A stretch of DNA of 45,208 nt from DATMRF01 sp035566435 (GCA_035566435.1 DATMRF010000092.1:1-45208); one strand, 5' to 3'; counted from the first letter of the stretch, positions 16,903 to 25,023 are shown. The notes: a model not told the origin generated them from the letters alone. Numbers and translations: made by a program.

Positions 16903-17493
16903 TCATTGTTTGAAATAATCCCTGGTTCGCTCATCGCACCGAAGCGTTTGGAGCGCCTTGTGGAGCCGGGACTTGACCGTACCGAGCGGGATCTCCATGG
17001 CCCCGGCAATTTCGCCTAAGCTCAGCCCGTCCACGAAACGGAGCAGGATCACCTCCCGGTGCTCCTCTGAAAGCCGGGCAAGGACTAGGTCCAGATCGCC
17101 ACAGGCAGGCTCACCGCCAAGCGATGCCGCAGTGTTTTCGAGTTGTCTCAGGTCCTCCTCGGATGCCTGGTATCGCGCTGCCTTCCGACGCGCTGCAATC
17201 GACAGATTGTGCACCGCTGGGTAAAGAAACGTTCTGAAGTTGGCGGTGAGGCGGAAACCGGGGAATTTCCTCAAGACATACAGAAAGGTTTCCTGGAGGA
17301 CATCCAGCGCGGCATCGTTGTCGCCCGTGAACCGAAACGCCAAGGCGACGACCCAGTCCCGGTAACGGAAGTACAGGACTTCAAAAGCGGCTGCGTCGCC
17401 GTCATTAATGGCGGCGATGAGATCGAGGTCGCTGAGCGCGTCAGCGTCGCTATTGGCTGTCACCCGCTCGTCCACAGGTTCACACGGCGCCAT
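16903..17493 (-). CDS. ECF-type RNA polymerase sigma factor
   Basis: A 196-residue sigma-70 family factor with only region 2 and region 4. Region 2 reads FEVLYFRYRDWVVALAFRFTGDNDAALDVLQETFLYVL and FRTFLYPAVHNLSIAARRK. Region 4 reads LARLSEEHREVILLRFVDGLSLGEIAGAMEIPLGTVKSRLHKALQTLR, a helix-turn-helix for the -35 element. It is the first gene of a five-gene minus-strand operon. ECF factors usually switch on their own operon in response to an envelope signal. ATG 17493 (MAPCEPVDE) is preferred; a TTG at 17520 would add 9 residues. A divergent exported-protein gene starts about 270 bases away and could share the control region. Confidence 0.93.
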   Translation of the reverse strand: MAPCEPVDERVTANSDADALSDLDLIAAINDGDAAAFEVLYFRYRDWVVALAFRFTGDNDAALDVLQETFLYVLRKFPGFRLTANFRTFLYPAVHNLSIAARRKAARYQASEEDLRQLENTAASLGGEPACGDLDLVLARLSEEHREVILLRFVDGLSLGEIAGAMEIPLGTVKSRLHKALQTLRCDERTRDYFKQ

Positions 17494-17759
17494 AGTTTGC
17501 GGCTTTGAGCAGCCGCTCAAGGTATTAAGTGAGCCAGAGGCTCGAAAGGTTCAGTCGGGAATGGGAAGTCCGGTGCAAGAGAATTGACAGCGTTGAACGC
17601 GAAGGCGCACCTGGGGATGGAGCGTAAGGGACCCGTGAGGGGGAGCGTTGATACATGACGAGGCCCCTCGGGAACGAGTGGATTAGGGCGGGTGGGCGTC
17701 TGGACGGTTCGAGTTCGTTTTCGATTGACGGCGCCAGGGAGGAAATCCAGCCTGCGCGT
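17494..17759. promoter_or_regulatory. shared divergent control region
   Basis: This 266-base gap separates the sigma-factor gene (minus) from an exported-protein gene (plus). An open frame runs through its right part, so the real gap may be shorter. It is the expected place for an autoregulated ECF promoter, but I could not assign boxes with confidence. Confidence 0.3.
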
Positions 17760-18947
17760 ATGAGCACGATTGGCGGGCAAGCAGGTTCGAAGGACCCCGG
17801 CAGGCGGTTGGGTGTGGCCCTGAGTTTTTGGGTTCGAACGGCGGTTCTGGCGCTGCTGGTGGTTTCGGCGGCAGCGCAAGCAGAGGAGGCCGACGAACAG
17901 TTCGTGGCGATTTATAACGCCATCCAGCAGGCGGATTCGCTGGTCGCCAGCAACAACCCCGCCGCGGCGCTCAAGAAATACCAGAGCGCCGAGCGCGCGC
18001 TGCAGAGTCTCCAACGAGCCTACCCGAATTGGAACCGGAGCGTGGTTTCTTTCCGCCTGGATGACCTGGCGCAAAAGATCGCCGCCTTGTCAGAAAAGGC
18101 GCCCGTGTCGCAGGGCTCGGCGGCGCAGGTAAAACTGATTGAGGCGGGTGCTGAACCGCGCAAGGTGCTGCGGCTGCATCCCAAAGCGGGCGACCATCAA
18201 ACCCTGAGCCTGACCATGAATATGAGCATGGAGGTAAAGGCCGGGGGAATGGAGACACCAGCGGTGAAGCTGCCGGCGATGAAAATGGCGCTGGAAGCGA
18301 CGGTCAAGAACGTCGCGGAGGATGGAGAAATCACTTACGAGATGGTGACGGGAGACGCGAGCGTGGCGGACGAACCGGGTGTGATGCCGCAGGTGACCGA
18401 GGCGCTAAAGGCGACGTTCGCCAACTTCAAAGGTGTGCCGGGCACGGGCAGGATATCCAACCGCGGCTTCAGCCGAGGGGCGGAAATGAAGGTGCCGGCT
18501 GGGGCGAATCCTCAGCTCCGCCAATTGATCGAGCAGATGCAGGATTCGTTTTCGCGGTTCACAGCGCCGCTGCCGGAGGAGGCCGTCGGCCCCGGGGCGC
18601 GGTGGGAGGCGAAGCTGCCGATCAAATCGCAAGGGATGGTATTGGACCAGACTGACGTCTATGAGGTGGTGTCGATCGAAGGCGAGCGTTTGACCGCGAA
18701 GAGCACCGTCACTCAACGCGCCGCCAACCAAGCGATCGACAACCCGGCGATGCCGGGAATGAAAGCCGAGCTTACGCGGATGGACGGCCGGGGCACCGGC
18801 CAGGTGACGTCTGACCTGACACGAATCCTGCCGCTGGAAGGGAGCGCCGACTTGCACTCCGAAATGGCGATGACCGTGGACGCGGGCGGGCAGAAACAGG
18901 CCATGACCATGAAGATGGACATCCACATCGGGCTGGAGGGGAAGTAA
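17760..18947 (+). CDS. exported protein of unknown function (DUF6263-like)
   Basis: A 395-residue protein from ATG 17760, with a signal peptide (WVRTAVLALLVVSAAAQAEE). The mature N-terminus holds one TPR-like helical pair (FVAIYNAIQQADSLVASNNPAAALKKYQSAERALQSLQRAYPNW). The main part (KVLRLHPKAGDHQTLSLTMNMSMEV ... GEITYEMVTGD ... SADLHSEMAMTVDAGGQKQAMTMKMDIHIGLE) is beta-rich with many Met residues, like the DUF6263 group as I remember it. No catalytic motif is seen. A 5' extension to 17655 is open but is not protein-like. It is divergent from the ECF operon, so it may belong to the same regulon. Confidence 0.75.
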   Translation: MSTIGGQAGSKDPGRRLGVALSFWVRTAVLALLVVSAAAQAEEADEQFVAIYNAIQQADSLVASNNPAAALKKYQSAERALQSLQRAYPNWNRSVVSFRLDDLAQKIAALSEKAPVSQGSAAQVKLIEAGAEPRKVLRLHPKAGDHQTLSLTMNMSMEVKAGGMETPAVKLPAMKMALEATVKNVAEDGEITYEMVTGDASVADEPGVMPQVTEALKATFANFKGVPGTGRISNRGFSRGAEMKVPAGANPQLRQLIEQMQDSFSRFTAPLPEEAVGPGARWEAKLPIKSQGMVLDQTDVYEVVSIEGERLTAKSTVTQRAANQAIDNPAMPGMKAELTRMDGRGTGQVTSDLTRILPLEGSADLHSEMAMTVDAGGQKQAMTMKMDIHIGLEGK

Positions 18948-19357
18948 GCTCAAGAGCATGTTTGAAAATCCCCGTTTCTTAGTAGGAGACGACGCAAGGA
19001 GCCTCAGACCCCAGGGCAAACGCATTTAATTCTTAAGATTTGTGGGAGTTTCAGCCGTCCCTTCGGGACTTCCTTCCCTGCGCACTCGCACCCAACGCTG
19101 AAGCGCTGGGCTATTGTCAGGCTGTCCTTCCGGGACAACGCTGAAGGGTTGGGCTATTCTCGGCTGCCCCTGCGGGACGGCGCTGTTCTCGGGCGATTTA
19201 AATGCGTTTGCCCTGACTCAGACCCACAGCTCCATTGACAACGCGGCGCGAGATCAGAGACTCCTTACGTCGTCTCCTACAATATTGAAACAAGCTCTAA
19301 AAAAGGCGGGCCAACCACGAAATAAGCGAAGCACGCGAAAAGACCTGACTTCGAGAA
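18948..19357. other. 410-bp gap dominated by a repeat element
   Basis: This gap between an exported-protein gene and the GT9 gene holds the MITE-like element at 18983-19279. Its interior has two or three related 40-base units built on CGCTGAAGNGNTGGGCTATT and CCNTNCGGGAC hairpins (about 19095-19195). No gene is seen. Confidence 0.75.
18983..19279. mobile_element. MITE-like element, copy 1
   Basis: The left end TAGGAGACGACGCAAGGAG at 18983-19001 is inverted at the right end (19250-19279, ending ACGTCGTCTCCTA) with one base change. The last 30 bases are identical to 38280-38309 of copy 2. The outer flanks (about 18956-18976 with ATGTTTGAAAATCCCC, and 19280-19299) also resemble flanks of copy 2 in inverted order, so the true ends may lie 20-25 bases further out. 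No transposase is present. Confidence 0.75.
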
Positions 19358-20380
19358 TCAGCTCCCGGATTTTGGATTGCGCATTCCGGCGCTCGAACCG
19401 AGTTCGGCGAACGCACGGGCGCACACTTCATTGAGCCGCCCCACTTCAATGCTCGAAACAGGCCCACCTGACGGCGGCACGACCGCCCAGTCCCGATGCC
19501 GGAACGGGTAGCAGCTCCCGGGTCCGGTCGAGCCCATGACCATGACGACTCGCTTTCCCAGCGCTACCGCGAGATGCAATACCCCGGTGTCCCCACCAAC
19601 CACGATGGTGGAGAGTTGCATCAGCCCGGCGGTGACCAGCAGCGGAACTCCGGCGGAGACCGGGAATCCGTCTTGCAGGGCGGGCCCGAGGGCGGCGCGT
19701 TCGGCCGGTCCGCCGCCAAAAGCCACTTGTGCGCCCTGGTCCCTCCAATGCCGGGCGACGGCCAAGTAACGGTCGAGCGGCCAATCCTTTTCGGCTGCGC
19801 TTGTGAAGGGCTGGATAAAAAGCGTGGGCCGGGCGGGGTCGAGTCCGGCGTCAGCGAGAAATCTTCGCGCGAGTTCTATCGGGCCGGCCGGCAGGATGAA
19901 TTCATTGCGCACCGGAGCCGATGGCAGGCCGCACGTTTCCAACATCGCGAGGTGGACTTCCGCGGGGTGCGGACCCGGGTCACGGCGCACCCCTCGCGTG
20001 TAGGCCCATTGGCGTCCGGCCCGGTACACGGTGCCCCAGCGCTGCGGCGCGCCGGTGCACCAGGTCATCAGCGCCGTCTCGCCGTAGCCCTGGAAATCGA
20101 TGGCCAGCGAGAATCTATCCCGGCGCAACCGCCGCCACAGGGTGAGGGTCTCCTGCACGACGGCTTTGGGATTGAATCCTCGAAATCGCGCGCGGTTCAG
20201 GGTGATAACGGCGTCCGCGTCGCGAAAGCCCTCCAACAGGGGCGCAAGTTCTCGCGAAACGAGGAACGCGAGCTTCGCCTGAGGATAAGCCGTCCGCACC
20301 CTGTTTACCGCCGGCAGGGTGAAAAGAATGTCGCCTATCGATTTGAGGCGAATCAGTAGAATGTTTTGGCCCGGTTCCAT
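19358..20380 (-). CDS. glycosyltransferase family 9 (heptosyltransferase-like)
   Basis: A 340-residue GT-B fold enzyme that would transfer a sugar, classically ADP-heptose, onto a lipopolysaccharide core on the cytoplasmic side of the membrane. Family signatures are ILLIRLKSIGDILFTLPAV near the start, the central PFTSAAEKDWPLDRY, and the donor-site GGDTGVLHLAVALGKRVV near 270. ATG 20380 (MEPGQNILL) is chosen, 29 bases after the deacetylase stop. The C-terminal MRNPKSGS and the stop appear to come from a CAATCCAAAATCC-type word repeat. A pairing with a polysaccharide deacetylase suggests surface-glycan assembly. The acceptor is unknown. Confidence 0.9.
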   Translation of the reverse strand: MEPGQNILLIRLKSIGDILFTLPAVNRVRTAYPQAKLAFLVSRELAPLLEGFRDADAVITLNRARFRGFNPKAVVQETLTLWRRLRRDRFSLAIDFQGYGETALMTWCTGAPQRWGTVYRAGRQWAYTRGVRRDPGPHPAEVHLAMLETCGLPSAPVRNEFILPAGPIELARRFLADAGLDPARPTLFIQPFTSAAEKDWPLDRYLAVARHWRDQGAQVAFGGGPAERAALGPALQDGFPVSAGVPLLVTAGLMQLSTIVVGGDTGVLHLAVALGKRVVMVMGSTGPGSCYPFRHRDWAVVPPSGGPVSSIEVGRLNEVCARAFAELGSSAGMRNPKSGS

Positions 20381-20409
20381 TTCCAAGGCAGCTTCTGAGG
20401 CCACCACAT

Positions 20410-21189
20410 TCAGGGCGGCGACGAGCGGGCTGTTTGGCCTACGCGGCCGACCAGCCTGGACCAGACGGCTTTGAAAGTCCGAGTCGGGTACCGCGCGGTG
20501 AACCGACGCAGCGAAAACGGGGAATCCGCGGCGGTATTGATACCGGCTTCGGTCGTGCAAGCGGTTTTGTACCCGGCGGACCGGACCATGTCGCGGACGG
20601 TCCCATCCCAGTCGCCATAGGGATAGCAGAAGTGTTCGATCGGCCGGCCGAACAGGTCTTCCAGTTTCTTACGGCTGGCCGTGATTTCCTCCTGAGCCTG
20701 CCGGGGCGGCACTTGGGTTAGAAAGGGGTGGGTGAGTGTGTGCGAGCCAATGTCATGCCCGGCAGCGAGCCATTCGCGAACTTGCGTCTGGTTCATCATG
20801 GGCTCCGGCGCTTCCCCGAGCGGCACATCCCACTCATTGCACTTGCCCAGGAGGTCGGCGACCAGAAATTGAATTGCTTTGAAGGGCGTGGTTGCCAGCG
20901 GCTCCAGGCCGTTGCTCAGCACATTCACGTAACCGTCATCGAAAGTTATGACGATCCGCTTGCCGGTCCTCGGACCCGCGCAAGCCGTCAGTGAACCGCC
21001 GGTGTATCCGTCCGCCTTCAGCTCGTCCAATTGCCGGGTAAACAGCGTCCGGCTGAGGTACAAACCTTTCAAGCGCACCTGCCGCGGCCGGGGGCCAAGC
21101 TTGTGGTAGGTAAGAATGGGATTGCCCCGGTCGAACAGGGGACGGAACGCGGCCAACCCCGAGTAATAGGCCGGAATGTCACCAGGCAT
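20410..21189 (-). CDS. polysaccharide deacetylase (NodB/CE4)
   Basis: A 259-residue NodB-homology enzyme that removes N- or O-acetyl groups from polysaccharides. It shows the metal-binding motif 1 TFDDGY, with the catalytic Asp84 and ligand Asp85, and motif 2 SHTLTHP with ligands His150 and His154. The later FCYPYGDW is motif 3. No signal peptide is present, so it probably acts on cytoplasmic or lipid-linked intermediates. ATG 21189 gives MPGDIPAYY; a TTG at 21195 is less likely. It forms a pair with the GT9 gene downstream. Confidence 0.9.
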   Translation of the reverse strand: MPGDIPAYYSGLAAFRPLFDRGNPILTYHKLGPRPRQVRLKGLYLSRTLFTRQLDELKADGYTGGSLTACAGPRTGKRIVITFDDGYVNVLSNGLEPLATTPFKAIQFLVADLLGKCNEWDVPLGEAPEPMMNQTQVREWLAAGHDIGSHTLTHPFLTQVPPRQAQEEITASRKKLEDLFGRPIEHFCYPYGDWDGTVRDMVRSAGYKTACTTEAGINTAADSPFSLRRFTARYPTRTFKAVWSRLVGRVGQTARSSPP

Positions 21190-21286
21190 AGTCAACGGGC
21201 CAGAATTCTAGGGAGCATGGGGTTGATGTCGAGGAAGGATAGCAACGGCGCGGGGTGGGGGCGGTCACTTCCCTGTATGAGTAGTT

Positions 21287-21335
21287 CCGGGGACGTGGCC
21301 GTCCCCGCCCCGACTGAGGACCGACGCGCCCTACC
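21287..21335. repeat. composite REP hairpin, identical core also at 40881
   Basis: The 26 bases at 21287-21312 include the palindrome GGGGACGTGGCCGTCCCC and are identical to 40881-40906. A decayed AGGAC-loop REP with the conserved CGCCCTACC tail follows at 21314-21335. It lies between the NUDIX and deacetylase genes. Confidence 0.75.
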
Positions 21336-21350
21336 TGCCCCGTCCGTCGC

Positions 21351-21857
21351 TCACGCTTGCTCGCTCAAGAATCGCTTCCAGATCAGCAGCAGTGCCGTCG
21401 CGAAATTCTGGGGGCGCTGCGCCATCCAGCGTGTGACTTCTTCCGGCGCGAACCAGCCGCCGCGATCGATCTCGTCCGGGTGCAGGGTGAACGGTCCTTC
21501 GGACGTGCCGCGGTACACCCAAACGTGTTCCTGGTCGGTTTGGGCCGATGCGGTGAGTTTGAACTGGCGCGCCGGCGGCGTTTCGAGGGTTATCCCCAGT
21601 TCTTCGCGGACTTCACGCACGGCGCAGGCATCATAATCTTCGCCGCTATCAACGTGGCCTGAAGCCGAGGAGTCCCACAGGCCAGGCTGGCGGTCCTTTT
21701 TCATGGAACGCTTTTGGAGAAAGAGCTGCCCTCGCGAGTTGAAGAGAAGCACGTGCACGGCGCGATGGATAAGGTCCAATCGATGCACCTCGCTGCGGGT
21801 ATTGCGGCCGACGACTTCGTCGCGCTCGTTCACAACGTCAAAGATTTCTTCGCTCAT
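21351..21857 (-). CDS. NUDIX hydrolase (isopentenyl-diphosphate-isomerase-like subgroup)
   Basis: A 168-residue NUDIX protein. The box G-x5-E-x7-REVREELGI runs from Gly67 to Ile89 and is complete, with the metal ligands Glu82, Glu85 and Glu86. The N-terminus (IFDVVNERDEVVGRNTRSEVHRLDLIHRAVHVLLFNSRGQLFLQKRS) is that of the YfcD/IDI-like branch, which hydrolyses nucleotide-type diphosphates; it lacks the IDI active-site Cys context. It starts 4 bases after the rsmA stop and is probably co-transcribed with rsmA. Its substrate is unknown. Confidence 0.9.
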   Translation of the reverse strand: MSEEIFDVVNERDEVVGRNTRSEVHRLDLIHRAVHVLLFNSRGQLFLQKRSMKKDRQPGLWDSSASGHVDSGEDYDACAVREVREELGITLETPPARQFKLTASAQTDQEHVWVYRGTSEGPFTLHPDEIDRGGWFAPEEVTRWMAQRPQNFATALLLIWKRFLSEQA

Positions 21858-21861
21858 GAGA

Positions 21862-22770
21862 TCAGCAGCGCGCGGCCGTGGGAGTGGTCGAGGTGTGAGC
21901 TGCCAATTCCCGGGTCAGTTGCACGAATTGTTCGACGCTGACGGTCTCGGCGCGGGCCCGGGGCGGGAGATGCAACCGCGCGAAGGCCTGATCCAGGTCT
22001 CGTGCCGGCCAGTCTTCCTTCAGCAGCTTTAGCATCATTTTGCGGCGTTGCGAGAAGCTGCGTTTCACAATCCTGGCAAAGGTTTCTTTTTGATCAGGAG
22101 CCAGCAACGTTTGCACGCGACGCCGCAAGCACACGCATGCGGAATCCACGTCCGGTTCCGGAAAAAAACAACTGGCGGGGATTTTAAACCAGCTTAGCGG
22201 TTCGTAATCCAATTGGACCAGAAGCGTGAGCACGCCGTAGTCCGGGTCGCCCGGCCCGGCCATCAAGCGTTTCGCGACCTCGAGCTGAAGAGTAGCGACC
22301 AATCGCTCCGGCCGGTCCGGGTTCAGCGCCAGCTCCACCAGGATGGGTGACGCCACCGAGTAGGGAAGGTTCGCGACCAGTTTCCACTGGCTCCAGTCGC
22401 GGCGCTCACGCTTTAGAAATTCCAGCGCGTCGTCGTGGATTAAGCGGAGGCCGGGTGTTTGGCTCATCTCTGAGGCGCTGGCGTCCTCGCTTGGGCGGGA
22501 CGCAAGGACGGCTTCAAAGCGAGAACGCAACACCTCGACGAGCCGTACGTCTTTCTCGATTGCCAGCACCTCGCCAGCTCTCGCCACCAGCAACTCTGTC
22601 AAAGGCCCGAGGCCGGGCCCGATCTCGAGCACTTTATCGGATTTGGCGAGCTCCGCCGCTGCGACAATGCGACGCAACTGGTTGGCATCGTGCAGAAAAT
22701 TCTGACCCAGGGAGCGCGTGAGCTGAATGCCGCCGCGGGACAGGATTTGTTTCATTTCCGACAACTTCAT
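21862..22770 (-). CDS. rsmA: 16S rRNA dimethyladenosine transferase
   Basis: This enzyme dimethylates two adjacent adenines (A1518 and A1519 in E. coli numbering) near the 3' end of 16S rRNA with S-adenosylmethionine, late in small-subunit assembly. The 302 residues show GQNFLHD at 22-28, the SAM-binding EIGPGLGPLTELL (Gly51, Gly53, Gly55), and the catalytic NLPY at 134-137. An Ala/Ser-rich stretch at about 88-107 interrupts the usual spacing and may be a lineage-specific insertion. The ATG overlaps the aminotransferase stop (ATGA), so the two are translationally coupled. Confidence 0.96.
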   Translation of the reverse strand: MKLSEMKQILSRGGIQLTRSLGQNFLHDANQLRRIVAAAELAKSDKVLEIGPGLGPLTELLVARAGEVLAIEKDVRLVEVLRSRFEAVLASRPSEDASASEMSQTPGLRLIHDDALEFLKRERRDWSQWKLVANLPYSVASPILVELALNPDRPERLVATLQLEVAKRLMAGPGDPDYGVLTLLVQLDYEPLSWFKIPASCFFPEPDVDSACVCLRRRVQTLLAPDQKETFARIVKRSFSQRRKMMLKLLKEDWPARDLDQAFARLHLPPRARAETVSVEQFVQLTRELAAHTSTTPTAARC

Positions 22771-24194
22771 AGCGGCAGCGCCTGCTCGACCGCCCCGATT
22801 ACCGCCTGAAGCTGGGCTTTGGAAATCGTCAACGGGGGCGTGAAGCTGAGGACGTTCGCATGTTCGCCTTCGGGGAGCAGGATGAAACCCCGGTGCAGCA
22901 GCGCTGTGAGCATGCCCAGCGCGACTTCGGTTGCGGGTTCGCCGTTCGGCAAGCGGAGATCGAGGCCGGCCAGTAAGCCCAGGCCGCGGGCACGCCAGAC
23001 GAGGGTCGAAGGTCGAGGCTCGAAGCTCGAGAGTGCTGCGAGTAAAAAGGCGCCGAGGTCCGCGCTGCGCTCAACGAGTTTGTGAGATTGGATTTCCTCA
23101 ATCTGCGCGAGCGCCATGGCGCAGCCGACCGGATGGCCCAGAAATGTGCTTGTGTGGATGGCTTCACCGCTTGAGAGAGGCCAGGCGGAGTCCATGAGTT
23201 CAGCCCGGCCAACGCAGGCCGAGAGCGGGAAGCCGCCGGTCAGCGCCTTGCCGAGGCAGATGAGGTCGGGGGTCACGCCGGCATGCTCGCAAGCGAACCA
23301 TTTTCCGGTGCGGCCGAAGCCGGTGTAAATCTCGTCCAGAATCAACAACGCGGCATGCTCGGCGCAGAGGCGCCGCAACAGCGGCAAGAAGGCCGGCGGT
23401 GGAATGTTGATGCCGCCGCGCACTTGGATCGGTTCCGCGAGGATGGCGCCGATTCGCTCCTGCCGGAAGAGGCGGCGGATCCGGGTTTCGACTTCCTCCA
23501 AAGCGGGACCAGGGTCGGGTTGGTTCCCGGCTCGACGTTTTGCCGAAACCGGGGACCGTCGAGACGTTCGTCCTGCTATCGGGAAGGGCACGAAATGCCC
23601 AAACTCGCGAAGCTGACTTCGAAACGGGGAGCGGAAATGCTTTCGATGCGTTGCGTTGAGGGCGCCATAGCCAAGTCCATGATAAGCGCCTTCGAAGACA
23701 ATCACGCCGGGTTTGCCGGTTGCCAGCAGCGCCGTCTTTAGCGCCGCTTCGACCGCCTCAAACCCCGAATTGCAGAAGATCGTCTTCGCCATGCCGTTCG
23801 GACGACTTTGGATTTTGGACTTGAGACTTGGGACTTGGGACTTCGCAGTCGCCCACCGTTCGAACGTAATCCGGCTGAGTTCCTGCGCGAGCCGCGCCTT
23901 AAGCGCGTGGGGATGAACATCGCCCATGGCGTGAAGGAGGCGCGCCATTTGCTGTTGTCCGGCTCTGACGACGCACGGATTGGCATGACCCGCCGCCGCT
24001 ACCCCGAAGGCGGCGGTTAAGTCCAGGTACCTTTTTCCTTCCGCATCCCAAACGTGCACGCCGCGGGCGCGTTCCCAAACAATCGGCCACGAACCGTCGG
24101 GCTCGATAAAGGTCACGTTGCGAGACTCGTAGGCGCGCAATAAATCGAGGGCGATTTTTGAATTTTGGTTTTTGATTTTTGATTGGGCGCGCAC
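22767..24194 (-). CDS. class III PLP-dependent aminotransferase
   Basis: A 475-residue fold-type I aminotransferase of the ornithine/acetylornithine/GABA class. It has the cofactor-binding Asp287 in LILDEIYTGFG and the Schiff-base lysine Lys316 in CLGKALTGGFPLSA. The substrate is not clear from sequence. No ATG lies near the conserved start (SRNVTFIEPDGSWPIVWERARGVHVWDAEG); GTG 24194 fits best, 58 bases after the queE stop. The frame is open upstream to 24575 inside queE, but that part is not protein-like. Three non-conserved inserts are encoded by word-repeat DNA: near 23796-23845 (AKSQVPSLKSKIQS), near 23515-23575 (RTSRRSPVSAKRRAGNQPD), and near 22998-23035 (FEPRPSTLV). Confidence 0.88.
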   Translation of the reverse strand: MRAQSKIKNQNSKIALDLLRAYESRNVTFIEPDGSWPIVWERARGVHVWDAEGKRYLDLTAAFGVAAAGHANPCVVRAGQQQMARLLHAMGDVHPHALKARLAQELSRITFERWATAKSQVPSLKSKIQSRPNGMAKTIFCNSGFEAVEAALKTALLATGKPGVIVFEGAYHGLGYGALNATHRKHFRSPFRSQLREFGHFVPFPIAGRTSRRSPVSAKRRAGNQPDPGPALEEVETRIRRLFRQERIGAILAEPIQVRGGINIPPPAFLPLLRRLCAEHAALLILDEIYTGFGRTGKWFACEHAGVTPDLICLGKALTGGFPLSACVGRAELMDSAWPLSSGEAIHTSTFLGHPVGCAMALAQIEEIQSHKLVERSADLGAFLLAALSSFEPRPSTLVWRARGLGLLAGLDLRLPNGEPATEVALGMLTALLHRGFILLPEGEHANVLSFTPPLTISKAQLQAVIGAVEQALPL

Positions 24195-24252
24195 AGTTGT
24201 GACGGGGTTTCCCAGCGCTTTATAAGCAAAAAAATCCAAATTCAAAAATCCT

Positions 24253-25023
24253 TCACACGCCTCTTTGATCCGGCGGCCAAATGACCTTGTGCAATTGAAC
24301 CTGGAAGCGCACGGGCAGGGCGTCGGCGATGATTCGTTCCGCCAGTTCGCGGCGGGAGATGGGAGTCTGGCCGGCAGGCACGGGTTTGAGGGATTTGTCC
24401 AGTTGGGGCGGCGCGAGCGGGTGCACCCAGGAAAAGAGCAGCGGGCAGAGCGTCTCGAGCCGATGTTCCGCGATTCTGTCCTTCGCCCACTCGTAATCCT
24501 GCGCTGTACCAATGACGAATTTGAGCTCATCGGTGCTTTTGAGATGCGGCAGATTCTCCCACCGGTTCCGGGCAACCTCGCCGCTGCTGGGACATTTCAG
24601 GTCCATGATGCGCCGCACGCGCGAGTCCACCGGTGCGATGTCGAGAGCGCCGCTCGTTTCGAGCAGCACTGTGAAGCCGTCGTCGCAAAGTGCTTTCATC
24701 AAAGGCAGTGAGGACGCCTGAAGGAGCGGCTCACCGCCGGTCAGCTCGACCAGAGGCAAACCGAGGGGCGAGTTCGAAGCAGCCTCCCGGGGGTGAGCTG
24801 CGCTGCGGTCAGGTGCGAGGAAAGGGGTTGCCAGACGCCGGACTTCCGTCCGCGTGTCCGCCAGGGACATTTTTCGTCCTTCCTTGAAAGCATAAGCGGT
24901 ATCGCAATAGGAGCAGCGCAGGTTGCAGGCGCTCAGCCGGATGAACACGCACGGCAACCCCGCAAAGGTGCTTTCGCCTTGCAGGCTGAGGTAGATTTCG
25001 TTGATCAGCAGCGTGTCCGCCAT
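24253..25023 (-). CDS. queE: 7-carboxy-7-deazaguanine synthase (radical SAM)
   Basis: This enzyme converts 6-carboxytetrahydropterin to 7-carboxy-7-deazaguanine on the route to queuosine or other 7-deazaguanines. The 256 residues begin INEIYLSLQGEST, then the iron-sulfur motif C-x3-C-x2-C at Cys33, Cys37, Cys40. TGGEPLL and LLETSGALD follow, as does DLKCPSSGE, the family signature. A segment at about 66-88 (APDRSAAHPREAASNSPLGLP) looks like a non-conserved insertion before TGGEPLL. The other queuosine genes are not in the window. It heads a minus-strand run with the aminotransferase, rsmA and a NUDIX gene, though functional links are not evident. Confidence 0.92.
   Translation of the reverse strand: MADTLLINEIYLSLQGESTFAGLPCVFIRLSACNLRCSYCDTAYAFKEGRKMSLADTRTEVRRLATPFLAPDRSAAHPREAASNSPLGLPLVELTGGEPLLQASSLPLMKALCDDGFTVLLETSGALDIAPVDSRVRRIMDLKCPSSGEVARNRWENLPHLKSTDELKFVIGTAQDYEWAKDRIAEHRLETLCPLLFSWVHPLAPPQLDKSLKPVPAGQTPISRRELAERIIADALPVRFQVQLHKVIWPPDQRGV

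Noticed and set aside
24195..24575. Long N-terminal extension of the aminotransferase into queE
   Set aside because: It runs antisense-free through the queE gene in another frame and is Arg/Ser/Pro-rich without resemblance to aminotransferases.
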